In this document: piece by piece, positions 15,597-25,069 of the stretch | Numbering within the stretch: the first letter of the stretch is position 1 | Layout: each line of letters opens with the position of its first letter | NCBI RefSeq assembly: GCF_039645565.1 | Contig: NZ_CP147914.1 | Location: 2,167,573-2,231,572 of the forward strand | Direction: 5' to 3' | DNA: 64,000 bases | DNA from: Sulfurimonas sp. HSL1-2 | Lineage (GTDB): Bacteria > Campylobacterota > Campylobacteria > Campylobacterales > Sulfurimonadaceae | Program-made: the position numbers and the translations under genes | Notes under the pieces: generated by a model | The model's database searches: none | The model's input: only the letters and a program-made list of their open reading frames with translations | Told to the model about the DNA's origin: nothing

Positions 15597-17420
15597 ATGA
15601 CACCGCAGCATCTCTCCCTTTTTTTCAAAGCCAATCTGCTCCTGACCGCGCTGCTTTCACTGGCCTTTGCCCTTTTTAACAGCCACTATACCGCATCCGC
15701 CTTCGTTTTCACGCTGGCTGCCCTGCTCTCGACGACGGCGACACTCTACCTCATCTACTGGCTGCTCCTGCGGCTCTTTTTCCGCTTTGCCCGTGTGACG
15801 GCGATCCTGCTGTCTGTACTGTTTTTCCTGACCGATCTGCTGCTCATGACCGACTTCGCCATCTACCGTATCTGGAATTTCCATATCAACGGCATGGTGC
15901 TCAACATCCTCTTTTCCCCGGCCGCCTACGACAGTCTCCAGATGACGGGCCAGGCCGTCGCGATCGTCCTCATTGTCATCGCTGCCCTGGCGGCGCTGCT
16001 GCTGGTCGGACTGAAACGGATCGCTCGGATTCCTGCGCAGAGGGCTTTGCAGGTCAACCGCCGGCTGAACCGCACCCTCGTACCCCTGCTTTTCCTCGTC
16101 ATCCTCGGCGAAAAACTGACCTATGCCGTCGCCAACCTGCACCTCAATGGCGACATCCTCGAACGCACGAAGGTCGTTCCCCTCTACCAGCCGCTGCTGA
16201 TGGACGACCTCCTTATCGGCACGTTCGGGATGGAAAAAGCGCAGAACGAGGGGATCAACGTCAACATCAAGAAGATCACCAACATCCGCTACCCGCTGCA
16301 CCCCATCAGCGTCACCCACCCCAAAACGCCCAATATCTTCATCTTCGGGGTCGATGCCCTCCGCCCCGACGTTGTTAACGACGACAACATGCCGAACATG
16401 GCCGCTTTCAAACGCGACGCCGTCGATTTCGAAAACCACTACAGCGGCGGCAACAATACCCGTTTCGGCTTCTTCTCGATCTTCTACGGCATCAACTCCA
16501 GCTACTGGTTCGGCTTCCTCAATGCCAAAAAGGGGCCGGTACTCTTTGAGACCCTCAAGAAACTGGACTACCAGATCAGCATCGACTCCAGTGTCAACAC
16601 GGCGTGGCCGGAATTCCGGCAGACGATCTTTTACGACGTCCAGGACGCCATCAAGGATGACTACAACAGCAGCAAGACCGAAAACGACCTGGCCACTGTT
16701 AACTATTTCAACGAGTGGCTGGGACGCCAGGAGCTGGGCAAACCGATGTTCGCCTTCGTCTGGCTCGATTCGGTCCACAGCCGCGCCTACGATGACGCAT
16801 TCCGGAAATACACCCCCGACCAGGTCAGCAGCCAGTACCTGACGGCGACCGCCGAGGAGCGGACCGAGCTCTTCAACATGTACAAAAATGCCGCCTACGA
16901 GGTCGATGAGCGCTTTTCGCGCTTCATTGCCGCCCTCAAGGCAAAGGGACTCTACGACGACGCCGTCATCATCGTCCTTTCCGACCACGGGCAGGAGTTC
17001 TTCGAGCACGACCACTACGGCCACAACTCCGCCTACGACCGCGAACAGGTCGGAACGCCGCTCTATATCCGCCTGCCGGGCACGGCGCCGAAGAAGGTGA
17101 CCCGCCTCACCTCGCATCTCGATATCGCCCCGACACTGATGGCGATGCTGGGGGCGGACAACCCATCAAGCGACTATGCACACGGCTACGACCTTTTCGC
17201 CCCGGACTACCACCGTGAATGCGCCTTCGTCGGGAACTGGAACGAAAACGCCATCATCTGCGAAGACGAGACTTTCGTCATCTCCGACGTCCTTGCAAAG
17301 GCATTCAACAACGAGATACGCGATACGAAGAGTTACGAAAAAATCAAACTGAAAGAGAAAAAGCGGATGAACGAGGTCCTGATCAGGAGCCTTGAGGAGA
17401 ACCGGCAGTTCAGCCGGTAA
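15597..17420 (+). CDS. YejM/PbgA-like membrane sulfatase-fold protein
   Basis: 607 residues with about five N-terminal membrane helices (within residues 1-180) and a periplasmic sulfatase-fold domain. Motifs: FIFGVDALRPDVV (metal-binding Asp), GGNNTRFGFFSIFYG (candidate nucleophile Thr), VLSDHGQEFFEHDHYGHNS (metal ligands). Size and layout match the DUF3413/YejM family; in enterobacteria PbgA/YejM senses lipopolysaccharide and controls LpxC stability. Here the active-site residues look intact, so a transferase role is equally possible. The start at 15597 is preceded by a TATACT promoter and only a weak ribosome-binding site. It converges with the acyltransferase gene. Confidence 0.8.
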   Translation: MTPQHLSLFFKANLLLTALLSLAFALFNSHYTASAFVFTLAALLSTTATLYLIYWLLLRLFFRFARVTAILLSVLFFLTDLLLMTDFAIYRIWNFHINGMVLNILFSPAAYDSLQMTGQAVAIVLIVIAALAALLLVGLKRIARIPAQRALQVNRRLNRTLVPLLFLVILGEKLTYAVANLHLNGDILERTKVVPLYQPLLMDDLLIGTFGMEKAQNEGINVNIKKITNIRYPLHPISVTHPKTPNIFIFGVDALRPDVVNDDNMPNMAAFKRDAVDFENHYSGGNNTRFGFFSIFYGINSSYWFGFLNAKKGPVLFETLKKLDYQISIDSSVNTAWPEFRQTIFYDVQDAIKDDYNSSKTENDLATVNYFNEWLGRQELGKPMFAFVWLDSVHSRAYDDAFRKYTPDQVSSQYLTATAEERTELFNMYKNAAYEVDERFSRFIAALKAKGLYDDAVIIVLSDHGQEFFEHDHYGHNSAYDREQVGTPLYIRLPGTAPKKVTRLTSHLDIAPTLMAMLGADNPSSDYAHGYDLFAPDYHRECAFVGNWNENAIICEDETFVISDVLAKAFNNEIRDTKSYEKIKLKEKKRMNEVLIRSLEENRQFSR

Positions 17421-17424
17421 AGTC

Positions 17425-17997
17425 TCAGGACACGTCCGGCAGATCGCGAGCGAACAGCACCCCTATGCGCTCGGCCTCCGGCAGGGAAAGAAAGCGCTCA
17501 TAGTGACGCATGACAGCCTCTCTGTCCCGTGAACCAATCCTGTTGTTCCCGACGTAGATTCCCCACGGTTCCAGATCCTTGGTAACCACCGAACCCGCAC
17601 CCACTGCGGCTCCCTCACCGATCGTCACCCCCGGCAGGATAACGCTGTTGCCCCCGATAACGACAAACTTGCCAATATGGATCTTACCCGTCTTCACATT
17701 CCTAAATTCATTCGCAATCGTCGAATTTCCAAAACCCCACTCCTTGAAGTCGTCCGTTCCGGTAATGAGACGGCAACCTGATGAAACCGCGCTCAGCTCC
17801 TCCATCACCAGCTCCCCACCACCGCTAACCGATGTAAAAGAGGCGATATGGACATAATTACCGATCCGTACCCGTTCTTTCGCATAGATCAGGACGAAAT
17901 CATCGATGATCACGTACTTGCCAAAGTCAATGTTCTCAATCCCAATGATTTTGGTAAACTCAAATGTTTTTACGAAAGGAATCTTATACTTCCCCAT
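17425..17997 (-). CDS. Left-handed beta-helix (hexapeptide) acyltransferase
   Basis: A 190-residue acyltransferase of the hexapeptide-repeat family, with imperfect [LIV]-G-x4 repeats from about residue 30 to 160 ([20 protein letters not shown], then [17 protein letters not shown]). It probably transfers an acetyl or other acyl group to a nucleotide-linked amino sugar made by the aminotransferase upstream, with which it forms a unit: its ATG lies 2 bases after that gene's stop. Similar pairs make N-acyl Qui3N, Fuc3N or Qui4N. The longer in-frame start would overlap the aminotransferase by 82 bases and is rejected. The acyl donor and sugar are not readable. Confidence 0.8.
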   Translation of the reverse strand: MGKYKIPFVKTFEFTKIIGIENIDFGKYVIIDDFVLIYAKERVRIGNYVHIASFTSVSGGGELVMEELSAVSSGCRLITGTDDFKEWGFGNSTIANEFRNVKTGKIHIGKFVVIGGNSVILPGVTIGEGAAVGAGSVVTKDLEPWGIYVGNNRIGSRDREAVMRHYERFLSLPEAERIGVLFARDLPDVS

Positions 17998-17999
17998 GA

Positions 18000-19079
18000 C
18001 TACACTTTCAGCGTCTTTTCGATAAGAGAAATGATACGTTCCTGATCTTGTAATTCCAATCCCGGATAGAGCGGTAGACACAGGATACGGCTAGCGATAT
18101 CCCGTGAAACCGGCATAACCTGATGATTCGAAATGTAATTCACTGTGTCCAGGGAAGGATAGAAATATCTTCTTGGATAAATCTTCGCTTCGTTCAATGC
18201 CTTTTGTAACTCTAAAGTCTTCGCTTCGCTTTTCATGACAATAGGAAAATAACTGAAATTTCTGCTGCTCTGTAGATTTTGTTCCTGAAAATCGACTAAG
18301 CCCTCCAAAGCGTTCTGGTATCGGTAATGAACCTCTTCTCTTTTTTCCAGAATCAAATCAATATCATCCAGAACACACAGACCCATCGCTGCTTCGAGTT
18401 CATTCATCTTCGCATTCGTCCCCAATGCCTTGATTGAATCAGGACCGTCAATACCGAAGTTGATAAGAAAACGGGCCTCTTCCACTAAAGAATCATCATT
18501 GACAATAAGTGCACCGCCTTCAACAGTATGAAACAATTTGGTAGCATGGAAGCTAAGTGTCGAAACATCACCGTGCTTCAGGAGGCTTTCCCCTTGATAC
18601 CGGACCCCAAAAATATGGGCCCCATCGTAGATGACTTTCAGATTATATTGTCGGGCAATATTATTGATCGCTTCAACATCACACGCATTCCCAAAGACAT
18701 GCGTGGGGACAATGGCAGAGGTCTGATCGCTGATCACACTTCCAATCTTCCCAGGGTCAATGTTAAATGACCGCGAACCAATATCCGCAAAAATCGGCTG
18801 CAAGCCATTGGATACCAGGGAACTCGTCGTAGCAACAAAACTGAATGGTGTCGTCACTACCTCCCCTTCAAGCTTCAAAAGCCGGTATGCGATCTCCAAC
18901 GCAATCGTTCCATTGGCAACGAGGATCATATTTTTCACACCTAAATAATCTTCCAGCCGTCTTTCAAGTTCCTTAACAAGCGGCCCATTATTCGTGACCC
19001 ACCCACTCTCGTAAATTTTGTCGATGTACGAAATATACTTCTTTTTATCCGGTAACCATGTTTTCGTTACATTAATCAT
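18000..19079 (-). CDS. DegT/DnrJ/EryC1/StrS-family sugar-nucleotide aminotransferase
   Basis: A 359-residue PLP enzyme. The PLP-binding lysine is in [16 protein letters not shown] (about residue 185), and [10 protein letters not shown] carries the Asp that contacts the pyridine nitrogen. It should aminate a 3- or 4-keto-6-deoxyhexose nucleotide, giving for example dTDP-Qui4N or Fuc3N (VioA/FdtB-like). The downstream acyltransferase and upstream GT56 enzyme fit that pathway. Its first 8 bases overlap the end of the GT56 gene. The gene is clearly more AT-rich than the surrounding LOS genes, suggesting exchange. Confidence 0.88.
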   Translation of the reverse strand: MINVTKTWLPDKKKYISYIDKIYESGWVTNNGPLVKELERRLEDYLGVKNMILVANGTIALEIAYRLLKLEGEVVTTPFSFVATTSSLVSNGLQPIFADIGSRSFNIDPGKIGSVISDQTSAIVPTHVFGNACDVEAINNIARQYNLKVIYDGAHIFGVRYQGESLLKHGDVSTLSFHATKLFHTVEGGALIVNDDSLVEEARFLINFGIDGPDSIKALGTNAKMNELEAAMGLCVLDDIDLILEKREEVHYRYQNALEGLVDFQEQNLQSSRNFSYFPIVMKSEAKTLELQKALNEAKIYPRRYFYPSLDTVNYISNHQVMPVSRDIASRILCLPLYPGLELQDQERIISLIEKTLKV

Positions 19080-20133
19080 TCAAAGGTGCCTTTAAAACAT
19101 TTTTCCACTGGGCAATACAGGCTGCTTCCGAAAAGTGCGCCTCCACTTCCCGTCGGTTTTGTGCTTTCGCCGCCTCGTCGAGGGGCTCGAGATTGACCTG
19201 TGCGATATCGAACACCTCTATGCCCTTGTCGCGCAGCATCTGCCAGGTGGTTACATCCCGGCGCAGATAAACTTTTTTCCCATAACCAAGCAGGGCGATA
19301 ATGTTTCCAAGCGCCTGCTGCCTGCTGTGGTCGAACAGGGCGATATCGATCTTAGCGAGAAGGTCCATATAGGCGTCGAAGGGCATAAAATCCACGAGGG
19401 GGACGAATTTGTCGCCGAACAGTTCCCGGCCGCGGGCAATGACCCTTTCACGATACGTTTTATTGCCGTAGGAGAGCGGGCAGACCACCTTGATTTGCTG
19501 CGAAGCATAGGGGACCAGTTTCGCAAACGCTTCGAAGTGGTGATTAGAAGCCGTCGCCGAATTCCCCACCTGGATATAGACAGTATCTTCTGTTTTTTCC
19601 GGCAGCTCCATCGGCTTATAGACCGGGTAGAAGATGCAGTCGTGAAAGCTGCCTGTCGCCCCGTACCACTCACGGGCCAGCTCGTATTCGCCCCGGTTAA
19701 ACTGGACGATACCCCCCAGCCGGCTAATCACCTTCTGCTTTTTGTAAAGATGAAACCTCTTCATTATCTTCCGTCTTTTCGCATGGTAGTCATAAAGATC
19801 ACCACCCCAGATGATCCAATATGTTTTACGCGAAAAGCGCGGATGAAAAAACAGGAAATCGATGATCTGCCTCACAAGCAGGCTATGCAGAAAGACTTTT
19901 TCCGCCTGCTCAAAATACGGAGTCAGTTTTCGTGAAAGCAGGAAAAGATTGTGTTTGTGTGCCAAGGAACGTTTCAGAAGCACGACGTTCTCCGCATCAG
20001 GGAGTGGGTGTTTAGCCTCTGAAACGCCTCCGAGCACGACAAACAAATGCTCCTGCGGGTCAAAGTTTTGGTTGATCAGTTCGATAAAGGGTGCGATGAA
20101 CTTCTCGTTCTTCATGATATGCAGATACTTCAT
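19072..20133 (-). CDS. GT56-like glycosyltransferase (WecF-like)
   Basis: 353 residues resembling the GT56 family, whose enterobacterial member WecF transfers 4-acetamido-4,6-dideoxygalactose (Fuc4NAc) from a dTDP donor. The N-terminus MKYLHIMKNEKFIAPFIELI, the YWIIWGGDLYD segment and the VQVGNSATASNHH motif are typical. WecF normally works in enterobacterial common antigen synthesis on a lipid carrier; here it sits with a sugar aminotransferase and an acyltransferase, so a dTDP-acylamino-dideoxyhexose destined for LOS or a surface glycan is likely. It overlaps both neighbours by a few bases, indicating translational coupling. Confidence 0.8.
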   Translation of the reverse strand: MKYLHIMKNEKFIAPFIELINQNFDPQEHLFVVLGGVSEAKHPLPDAENVVLLKRSLAHKHNLFLLSRKLTPYFEQAEKVFLHSLLVRQIIDFLFFHPRFSRKTYWIIWGGDLYDYHAKRRKIMKRFHLYKKQKVISRLGGIVQFNRGEYELAREWYGATGSFHDCIFYPVYKPMELPEKTEDTVYIQVGNSATASNHHFEAFAKLVPYASQQIKVVCPLSYGNKTYRERVIARGRELFGDKFVPLVDFMPFDAYMDLLAKIDIALFDHSRQQALGNIIALLGYGKKVYLRRDVTTWQMLRDKGIEVFDIAQVNLEPLDEAAKAQNRREVEAHFSEAACIAQWKNVLKAPLND

Positions 20134-20888
20134 CTGCTCTCCCCGGCTTTTTCCTGCAGTTCCAGCAGCATGACATATTTCATGTACGTGTGGTAGCCTG
20201 AATTGATGGAGACCGTCCAGCCCGGGATGCCGTGGAACATTCCCCCCTTCATCACGAGCTTTTTGAAGCAGTTGGAAAAGCCGTGTGTGAAAGGGTCATA
20301 CCAGGATGCCCGCTTCCCTTTCTCGTAGAGCATCTTTGCCCCCCGCGCGGCAAACTTCTCCGTCGTGCGCATGAGGTGGGCATAATCATCAAAGGAGTAG
20401 TGCAGCATGTCCGCATCCAGCTCTTTGACGTTTGATGTTTCGACCCGCGCATGTCCTATCGCCTGCGAATAGCCGCACTTCCTCCGGTCGTAAAGCCGGG
20501 CGACGCGGTCGGGGTACCAGACCTTGATGAAGTGCTTCCCTACGAAGGTCTTGCGCTTGAATGAAAAGGCGTCATAGGGGGTCTGATCGAGGTCAAGTGC
20601 CGCAATCGCCGCGACGGCATTCGCGTCCAGACGCTCATCCGCATCGATGCTGAGGATCCAGTCATTCGTCGCCAGCGGGGCGCCGAAGGCTTTCTGGGGA
20701 CCGTCACCGAGGTAGGGCTGCACCACGACTTTCGCACCGAGGCTTTCGGCGATCTCGCGGGTACGGTCGCTGCTCTGCGAATCGACGACAAGCACCTCAT
20801 CGCACACGGGCAGCACCGAACGGATTACCGCTTCAATGTTGTTTTCCTCGTTGAGTGTTATAATATTGGCCGTAATCTGTTTTTTCAT
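20130..20888 (-). CDS. GT2 glycosyltransferase, WaaE/KdtX-like
   Basis: 252 residues of the GT-A fold, family 2. The N-terminus ITANIITLNEENNIEAVI and LVVDSQSSDRT bind the nucleotide, and WILSIDADERL carries the DxD metal site. The closest relatives are the LOS inner-core beta-glucosyltransferases (WaaE/KdtX). It is the first gene of a coupled minus-strand unit (GT2, GT56, aminotransferase, acyltransferase) and diverges from the kinase gene. The sugar specificity cannot be determined. Confidence 0.82.
   Translation of the reverse strand: MKKQITANIITLNEENNIEAVIRSVLPVCDEVLVVDSQSSDRTREIAESLGAKVVVQPYLGDGPQKAFGAPLATNDWILSIDADERLDANAVAAIAALDLDQTPYDAFSFKRKTFVGKHFIKVWYPDRVARLYDRRKCGYSQAIGHARVETSNVKELDADMLHYSFDDYAHLMRTTEKFAARGAKMLYEKGKRASWYDPFTHGFSNCFKKLVMKGGMFHGIPGWTVSINSGYHTYMKYVMLLELQEKAGESR
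20859..20864 (+). promoter_or_regulatory. -10 element for the Kdo-kinase-like gene
   Basis: TATAAT inside the start of the divergent GT2 gene; predicted transcript start about 20871, leader about 31 bases. Confidence 0.4.
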
Positions 20889-20901
20889 CGTGTCCCCGAA
20901 A

Positions 20902-21705
20902 ATGATGAAAATCTTAACCGAATCACTATTACACCGTCATAAAAAGGGGTCTCGGTTGCCTGTTAACTACACCATCCATTCCGACTATACCGACTTTGAA
21001 AACGAGCTGCTCGCGGTCAAGGAGCAGTTTGCCTCTTCCAGTGAAAGCATCCACAAAGCGCGCAACGAACTGCGCATCGTCCCCCTGCACGGCATGCAGA
21101 CCGTCATCAAGGCGTTCAAGGTCCCCCACCTGCTCAACCGTTTCGTCTATGCCTATCTACGCGATTCGAAAGCGAAGAAGTCCTACAACAACGCCGTCCG
21201 GCTGCAGGCACTGGATGTCCCGACCCCCCAGCCCATCGGCTATATCGAATTCTTCGAGCGCGGGCTCTTCGCGCAAAGCTTCTTCATCTCGAAGTACGAG
21301 CCCTACGATTTTACGATCCGGGAGGTACTGCATCATGAGGTAAAGGATAAGGATGTGGAGGCGATCCTCCGTGCCTTTACGGCCTTTACCTGCAGCCTCC
21401 ACGAAAAAGGGGTCTGGCACGAGGATTACTCCCCCGGGAATATCCTGATACGTAAAGAAAACGGGGCCTACACCTTTATGCTCGTCGATATCAACCGCAT
21501 GCAGTTCCGCCCCATCGGCCCTCTTGAAGGGCTGAAAAACTTCAGCAAGCTCTGGGCTCAGCCCGATGACCTCGCCCTGATGGGGAGGGTCTACGCCGAA
21601 CTGCGCGGCATCGACGAGGCCCTGGCGCTGAAAGCCATCGCCGCTTTCGACCGCAAGACCAAAGCCGTCGTCAACTTCAAAAAGCGCCTCAAAGGGAAGA
21701 AGTAG
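20902..21705 (+). CDS. LPS core kinase, KdkA/WaaP-like
   Basis: 267 residues of the eukaryotic-like kinase superfamily found in lipopolysaccharide modification. The catalytic loop is HEDYSPGNIL (about residue 175), and the metal-binding Asp is in MLVDINRM. The candidate ATP-anchoring Lys is in VIKAFKV. KdkA phosphorylates Kdo and WaaP phosphorylates heptose; both act on nascent core at the cytoplasmic face. The ATG at 20902 (or 20905) is used because the longer frame overlaps the divergent GT2 gene; the ribosome-binding site is poor in either case. It converges with the GT90 gene. Confidence 0.8.
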   Translation: MMKILTESLLHRHKKGSRLPVNYTIHSDYTDFENELLAVKEQFASSSESIHKARNELRIVPLHGMQTVIKAFKVPHLLNRFVYAYLRDSKAKKSYNNAVRLQALDVPTPQPIGYIEFFERGLFAQSFFISKYEPYDFTIREVLHHEVKDKDVEAILRAFTAFTCSLHEKGVWHEDYSPGNILIRKENGAYTFMLVDINRMQFRPIGPLEGLKNFSKLWAQPDDLALMGRVYAELRGIDEALALKAIAAFDRKTKAVVNFKKRLKGKK

Positions 21706-21711
21706 GCCCTT

Positions 21712-22740
21712 TTATACCCCGAACAGCGCCGGGACCGGACGGACGGCGCGCCGTCTCCGCCCTGCACTCCGGCGTTCCGCCTCCAGCTGCCCCGAACGCT
21801 CAAAATACTTCTCCAGTACCGAAACCGAAAGAATAGCCTCACGCGCTCTGTCCCGGAACCGGGCCACGTGGCGGTGGGCGTTGGCGATGATGGCCTTCGC
21901 CTCCTCGGGATGTTCACTGTAATAGGCGATCTTCTCCTCCAGGTCGGAATAATCATCTTTGAGCAGGACATAGTGGTAATCGGGGATGAGGGTGCCTTCC
22001 ATGAACCAGGTCTCGTATTTGGGCCGGGCCATAAACGCCAGCGAGTTGGAGGACATGATCCATTTGAGGTTCGAGGCGACATCATTGCCTTCGATGGAGA
22101 CGATGAATTTGTACTGCAACTGCTCTTTGAGCGTCATTCGCCCCTTCTGCCAGGGCACGTCCCGCTCGAACTTCGTATTCGTCTGTCCGATATCGCAAAA
22201 CGGGTGATCGTAATAACGCTGCACGAACGCCTTGCGGTGCTCTCCGTACGCCTTGCCGCGCCAGACAGCCATACTCTTTTTCGCCTCGAACGGCACCCTG
22301 TCGTTCACGAAGACAAAGTGACGTACTTTGTTCAGGTTCATCAGCACCGAATTGCGGTTGTCCCCGTCGATAGGGCGGCTTTTGACCAGGGTCGGCTGCG
22401 GCGGCACGTGGGTGATATCCCCGAAGAGGTAGGCGCTGCGGTACTCGGGGCGGAAATAGCGCCACCAGCCGTAAAGATCGAAAAAGTAGGTCTTTTTTTT
22501 CGCCTTTCTGAAAGCATCGAGTGTGTCGGCGTCGCTTCCCAGACGAAACGGCGTGTCGCAGCGGTTATAGTAGTGCAACCGCTCCTGCACTTCCGCATCC
22601 GCTTTCCCTCTCTCCAGCAGAGAATCGCGGTGCTGACGGAAGAGGATACCCGGAAGCGGGTAGGCGAGCACGTTACGCATATAGTAGGTAAACTTGCTGT
22701 TTCTGTCTGCATCGATCCGGAGGTAACGGCGGTTAAGCAT
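21712..22740 (-). CDS. GT90 family (LpsA/CAP10-like) glycosyltransferase
   Basis: 342 residues matching the CAP10/LpsA family (glycosyltransferase family 90). Indicative segments are MAVWRGKAYG and the GNDVASNLKWIMSSNSL region near residue 215-232, followed by LIPDYHYVLLKDDYSDL. Bacterial members add glucose, galactose or xylose to lipopolysaccharide. The start at 22740 (MLNRRY) has AAGGA upstream; the TTG and GTG codons just before it are alternatives. No membrane helix or signal peptide is seen, consistent with a cytoplasmic enzyme working on LOS. Confidence 0.82.
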   Translation of the reverse strand: MLNRRYLRIDADRNSKFTYYMRNVLAYPLPGILFRQHRDSLLERGKADAEVQERLHYYNRCDTPFRLGSDADTLDAFRKAKKKTYFFDLYGWWRYFRPEYRSAYLFGDITHVPPQPTLVKSRPIDGDNRNSVLMNLNKVRHFVFVNDRVPFEAKKSMAVWRGKAYGEHRKAFVQRYYDHPFCDIGQTNTKFERDVPWQKGRMTLKEQLQYKFIVSIEGNDVASNLKWIMSSNSLAFMARPKYETWFMEGTLIPDYHYVLLKDDYSDLEEKIAYYSEHPEEAKAIIANAHRHVARFRDRAREAILSVSVLEKYFERSGQLEAERRSAGRRRRAVRPVPALFGV

Positions 22741-22876
22741 CACCAATCATCCTTCATCCCCGGCAGCGGGGCATTGTGATTTTTGGCAATGTTACAGTAC
22801 CATACGACATCCTTACGACACGATCCGGTTACCCTTCGGATACGTCCGGAATATGCAGTGAGAGAGGACAGTTACG

Positions 22877-23929
22877 ATGGAGCATCCCGGAGCGCTTATC
22901 GCCCACGCCAACTTTGCCAAAGGGTTCCGCGGGGGCGAGCGGCAGACGCAGCTGCTGATCGAAACGCTCGCAGCGCGGGGCTACCGCCAGCGGCTGCTGG
23001 TACGCAAAGGCTCGGACCTGGGGCGGCGCTGCCGGGGCATCGACAACCTCACCGTCATCGAGATCGGCAAGCCCTACGCTTTTCACCTGGCCCGTCTCAA
23101 AGGGGCGGCCCTGCTGCATGCGCACGAGACGAAGGCGGCGCAGTTCGCCCTCTTCGGCAGACGCCTCCTCGGCATTCCCTACATTGTCACCCGCCGGGTC
23201 GACCACGCCATCAAAAACAATGCCTTCAACCGGGCCATTTATGCCCATGCCGCGCAGTGCGTCGCCCTTTCCGGAGCCATCAAAACGGAGATACATAAAC
23301 TCGTTCCCGACACCGACGTCGCGATCATCCCCAGCGCCTGGAGCCGCCTCGCATTCGACGGGGAGAGTGTCAGCAGACTGAAACGCCGGTTTGAGGGGAA
23401 ATTCGTCGTGGGGCATATCGGCGCGCTCGTCGATGCACACAAGGGCCAGGCCGTGCTCATCGAAGCGGCCCGTCTCCTGGCGCAGACACACCCGGACGTC
23501 CAAGTGGTGCTGCTTGGCGGTGGTCAGGACGAAGCACAGCTGAAAGCAGCGGCGGCCGACCTCGCAAACGTCACCTTCGAGGGGTTCGTCAACAACGTCG
23601 GCGACTACCTCAAATGCTTCGACCTCTTCGCCTTCCCCTCACGCTATGAAGGACTGGGCTCCATTCTCTTCGACGCCATGCAGTTCGACGTCCCCATCGT
23701 CGCCTCGGACGTCGGCGGTATCCCCGACATCATACACCATGAAGAGAACGGGCTGCTCGTTCCACCGGGCGACGCCGATGCGTTGGCTGCCGCCGTTGAA
23801 CGTCTCTACCTGGATGCCGCACTGCGGGAGCGCCTTGTCGAAGCGGCACGTACTCAGCTTGAGCATTTTTCGCCCGGCGCGATGACCGACAGGTACGAGC
23901 AGCTCTACCGTTCCTGCTACAATCAGTAG
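22877..23929 (+). CDS. GT4 glycosyltransferase
   Basis: 350 residues of the GT-B fold. The N-terminal domain contains FAKGFRGGERQTQLL, and the C-terminal family-4 domain has VGHIGALVDAHKGQ, PSRYEGLGSILFDAM (the E-x7-E type donor site) and VGGIPDIIHHEENGLLVPPG. It probably builds LOS core or side chain. AGGA precedes the ATG by about 8 bases. It is the only plus-strand gene between GT90 and GT9 and converges with the GT9 gene with 4 bases between stops. Confidence 0.87.
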   Translation: MEHPGALIAHANFAKGFRGGERQTQLLIETLAARGYRQRLLVRKGSDLGRRCRGIDNLTVIEIGKPYAFHLARLKGAALLHAHETKAAQFALFGRRLLGIPYIVTRRVDHAIKNNAFNRAIYAHAAQCVALSGAIKTEIHKLVPDTDVAIIPSAWSRLAFDGESVSRLKRRFEGKFVVGHIGALVDAHKGQAVLIEAARLLAQTHPDVQVVLLGGGQDEAQLKAAAADLANVTFEGFVNNVGDYLKCFDLFAFPSRYEGLGSILFDAMQFDVPIVASDVGGIPDIIHHEENGLLVPPGDADALAAAVERLYLDAALRERLVEAARTQLEHFSPGAMTDRYEQLYRSCYNQ

Positions 23930-23933
23930 CCCC

Positions 23934-24947
23934 TCAGCAGCACAGCAGCTGCTCGACGTTCGCCACGACCTCCGTAACGGGAATCGTATCAATCGGAGCG
24001 CCGGCCTCGCCGATCAGGGCAACGGCCCTGTCATGTTTGTGAAACCACTCATCGATCGTCCCTTGCGCCGTGTATGACTCGTCGCTGTAAAGAATGACAC
24101 TCCGCTTTTTGTAGACCTGTGCAATGTGGGAAGGACCGCAATCGTTCGCGATGACGCACTTTGCGCGTTTCACTTTTTCGACAAGAGGCCGGATCTCCAG
24201 ATTGTCATAGACCGCAAAACCGCTTTGCTCAATTGCCTGCCGCATCCCTTTTTCTTTGGCGCCCAGCACAAAAGCAATTTTGAGAACGGGGTGGCGTGCA
24301 GAGAGCACCCGCGCTGCATCGAGATAGTTTGCAAGCGGCCAGATCTTGTGTTCACCGCCGGCACCGGGCATGATCAGGATCTCATTCCCCTCGCTAAAAT
24401 GTGTCTCTTCCATCGCCCTGTCGAGCAGACGCAGATAGTTCTGCGCCCGGTAAACGCCTGTCTCATGCGTCCGTGTCCGTGTAAAGAGCTTCGTGCTTAT
24501 CGGGGAGGCAAATCCTATTTTCGTCTGAACACTCCCGAGGCCGACAAGGGTATTGACGAAACCCGACTGGCGCCGGAGATTAAGGGTGATCTCCGGTGCC
24601 AGCGCAAAGTAGCGTGATGCGAGTTCCAATTTGCCCGATTCAAGGATCACCTCATCCGCCAACCCGAGTTCTTTTAACAGGTTGGAGATCTTGTGCTTCG
24701 AAACAAGATGGATCTTCCGGCCCGGATAGACCTTTCGTAACGCTTCCAGCAGCGGGATATGGCAGATCTGCGCACCGAAAAAATCCCGGTTCTGCAGAAA
24801 AACCACGATATTTTTCGCCCGCGAAACGGATTGACGCTGTTTTCCGTCAGCCGGACGGTACGCCTGTGTTACGCTCTCAGCCGTCGGTGCCGTGAAGAAT
24901 TTGAAAGGTTCCCGGAAACCGTTCCGGGCGAAAGGGGGGAAGTGCAT
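23934..24947 (-). CDS. GT9 (ADP-heptose:LPS heptosyltransferase family) protein
   Basis: About 337 residues. The N-terminal Rossmann domain (IVVFLQNRDFFGAQICHIP) and the C-terminal ILIMPGAGGEHKIWPLANYL and CVIANDCGPSHIAQVY motifs mark the GT9 family. It is more distant from WaaC/WaaF than the gene at 29732, so the sugar may be heptose or another. I prefer the start at 24947 (MHFPPF), with AGGAG and GAGG upstream; an earlier ATG at 25019 has its purine run directly abutting the codon. A 35-residue disordered-looking stretch lies before the first strand in either form. Confidence 0.78.
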   Translation of the reverse strand: MHFPPFARNGFREPFKFFTAPTAESVTQAYRPADGKQRQSVSRAKNIVVFLQNRDFFGAQICHIPLLEALRKVYPGRKIHLVSKHKISNLLKELGLADEVILESGKLELASRYFALAPEITLNLRRQSGFVNTLVGLGSVQTKIGFASPISTKLFTRTRTHETGVYRAQNYLRLLDRAMEETHFSEGNEILIMPGAGGEHKIWPLANYLDAARVLSARHPVLKIAFVLGAKEKGMRQAIEQSGFAVYDNLEIRPLVEKVKRAKCVIANDCGPSHIAQVYKKRSVILYSDESYTAQGTIDEWFHKHDRAVALIGEAGAPIDTIPVTEVVANVEQLLCC

Positions 24948-25069
24948 TGCCTCTGCTCCTGCCCTGCCCATAACGGCGGGACATTTTAGAATAGGCAATA
25001 CTACAGGAGCAAAGGACATGCTCCCGTCACGAAACGGTTACGCTTCGGTAACGCTCATCACGCCGTATC

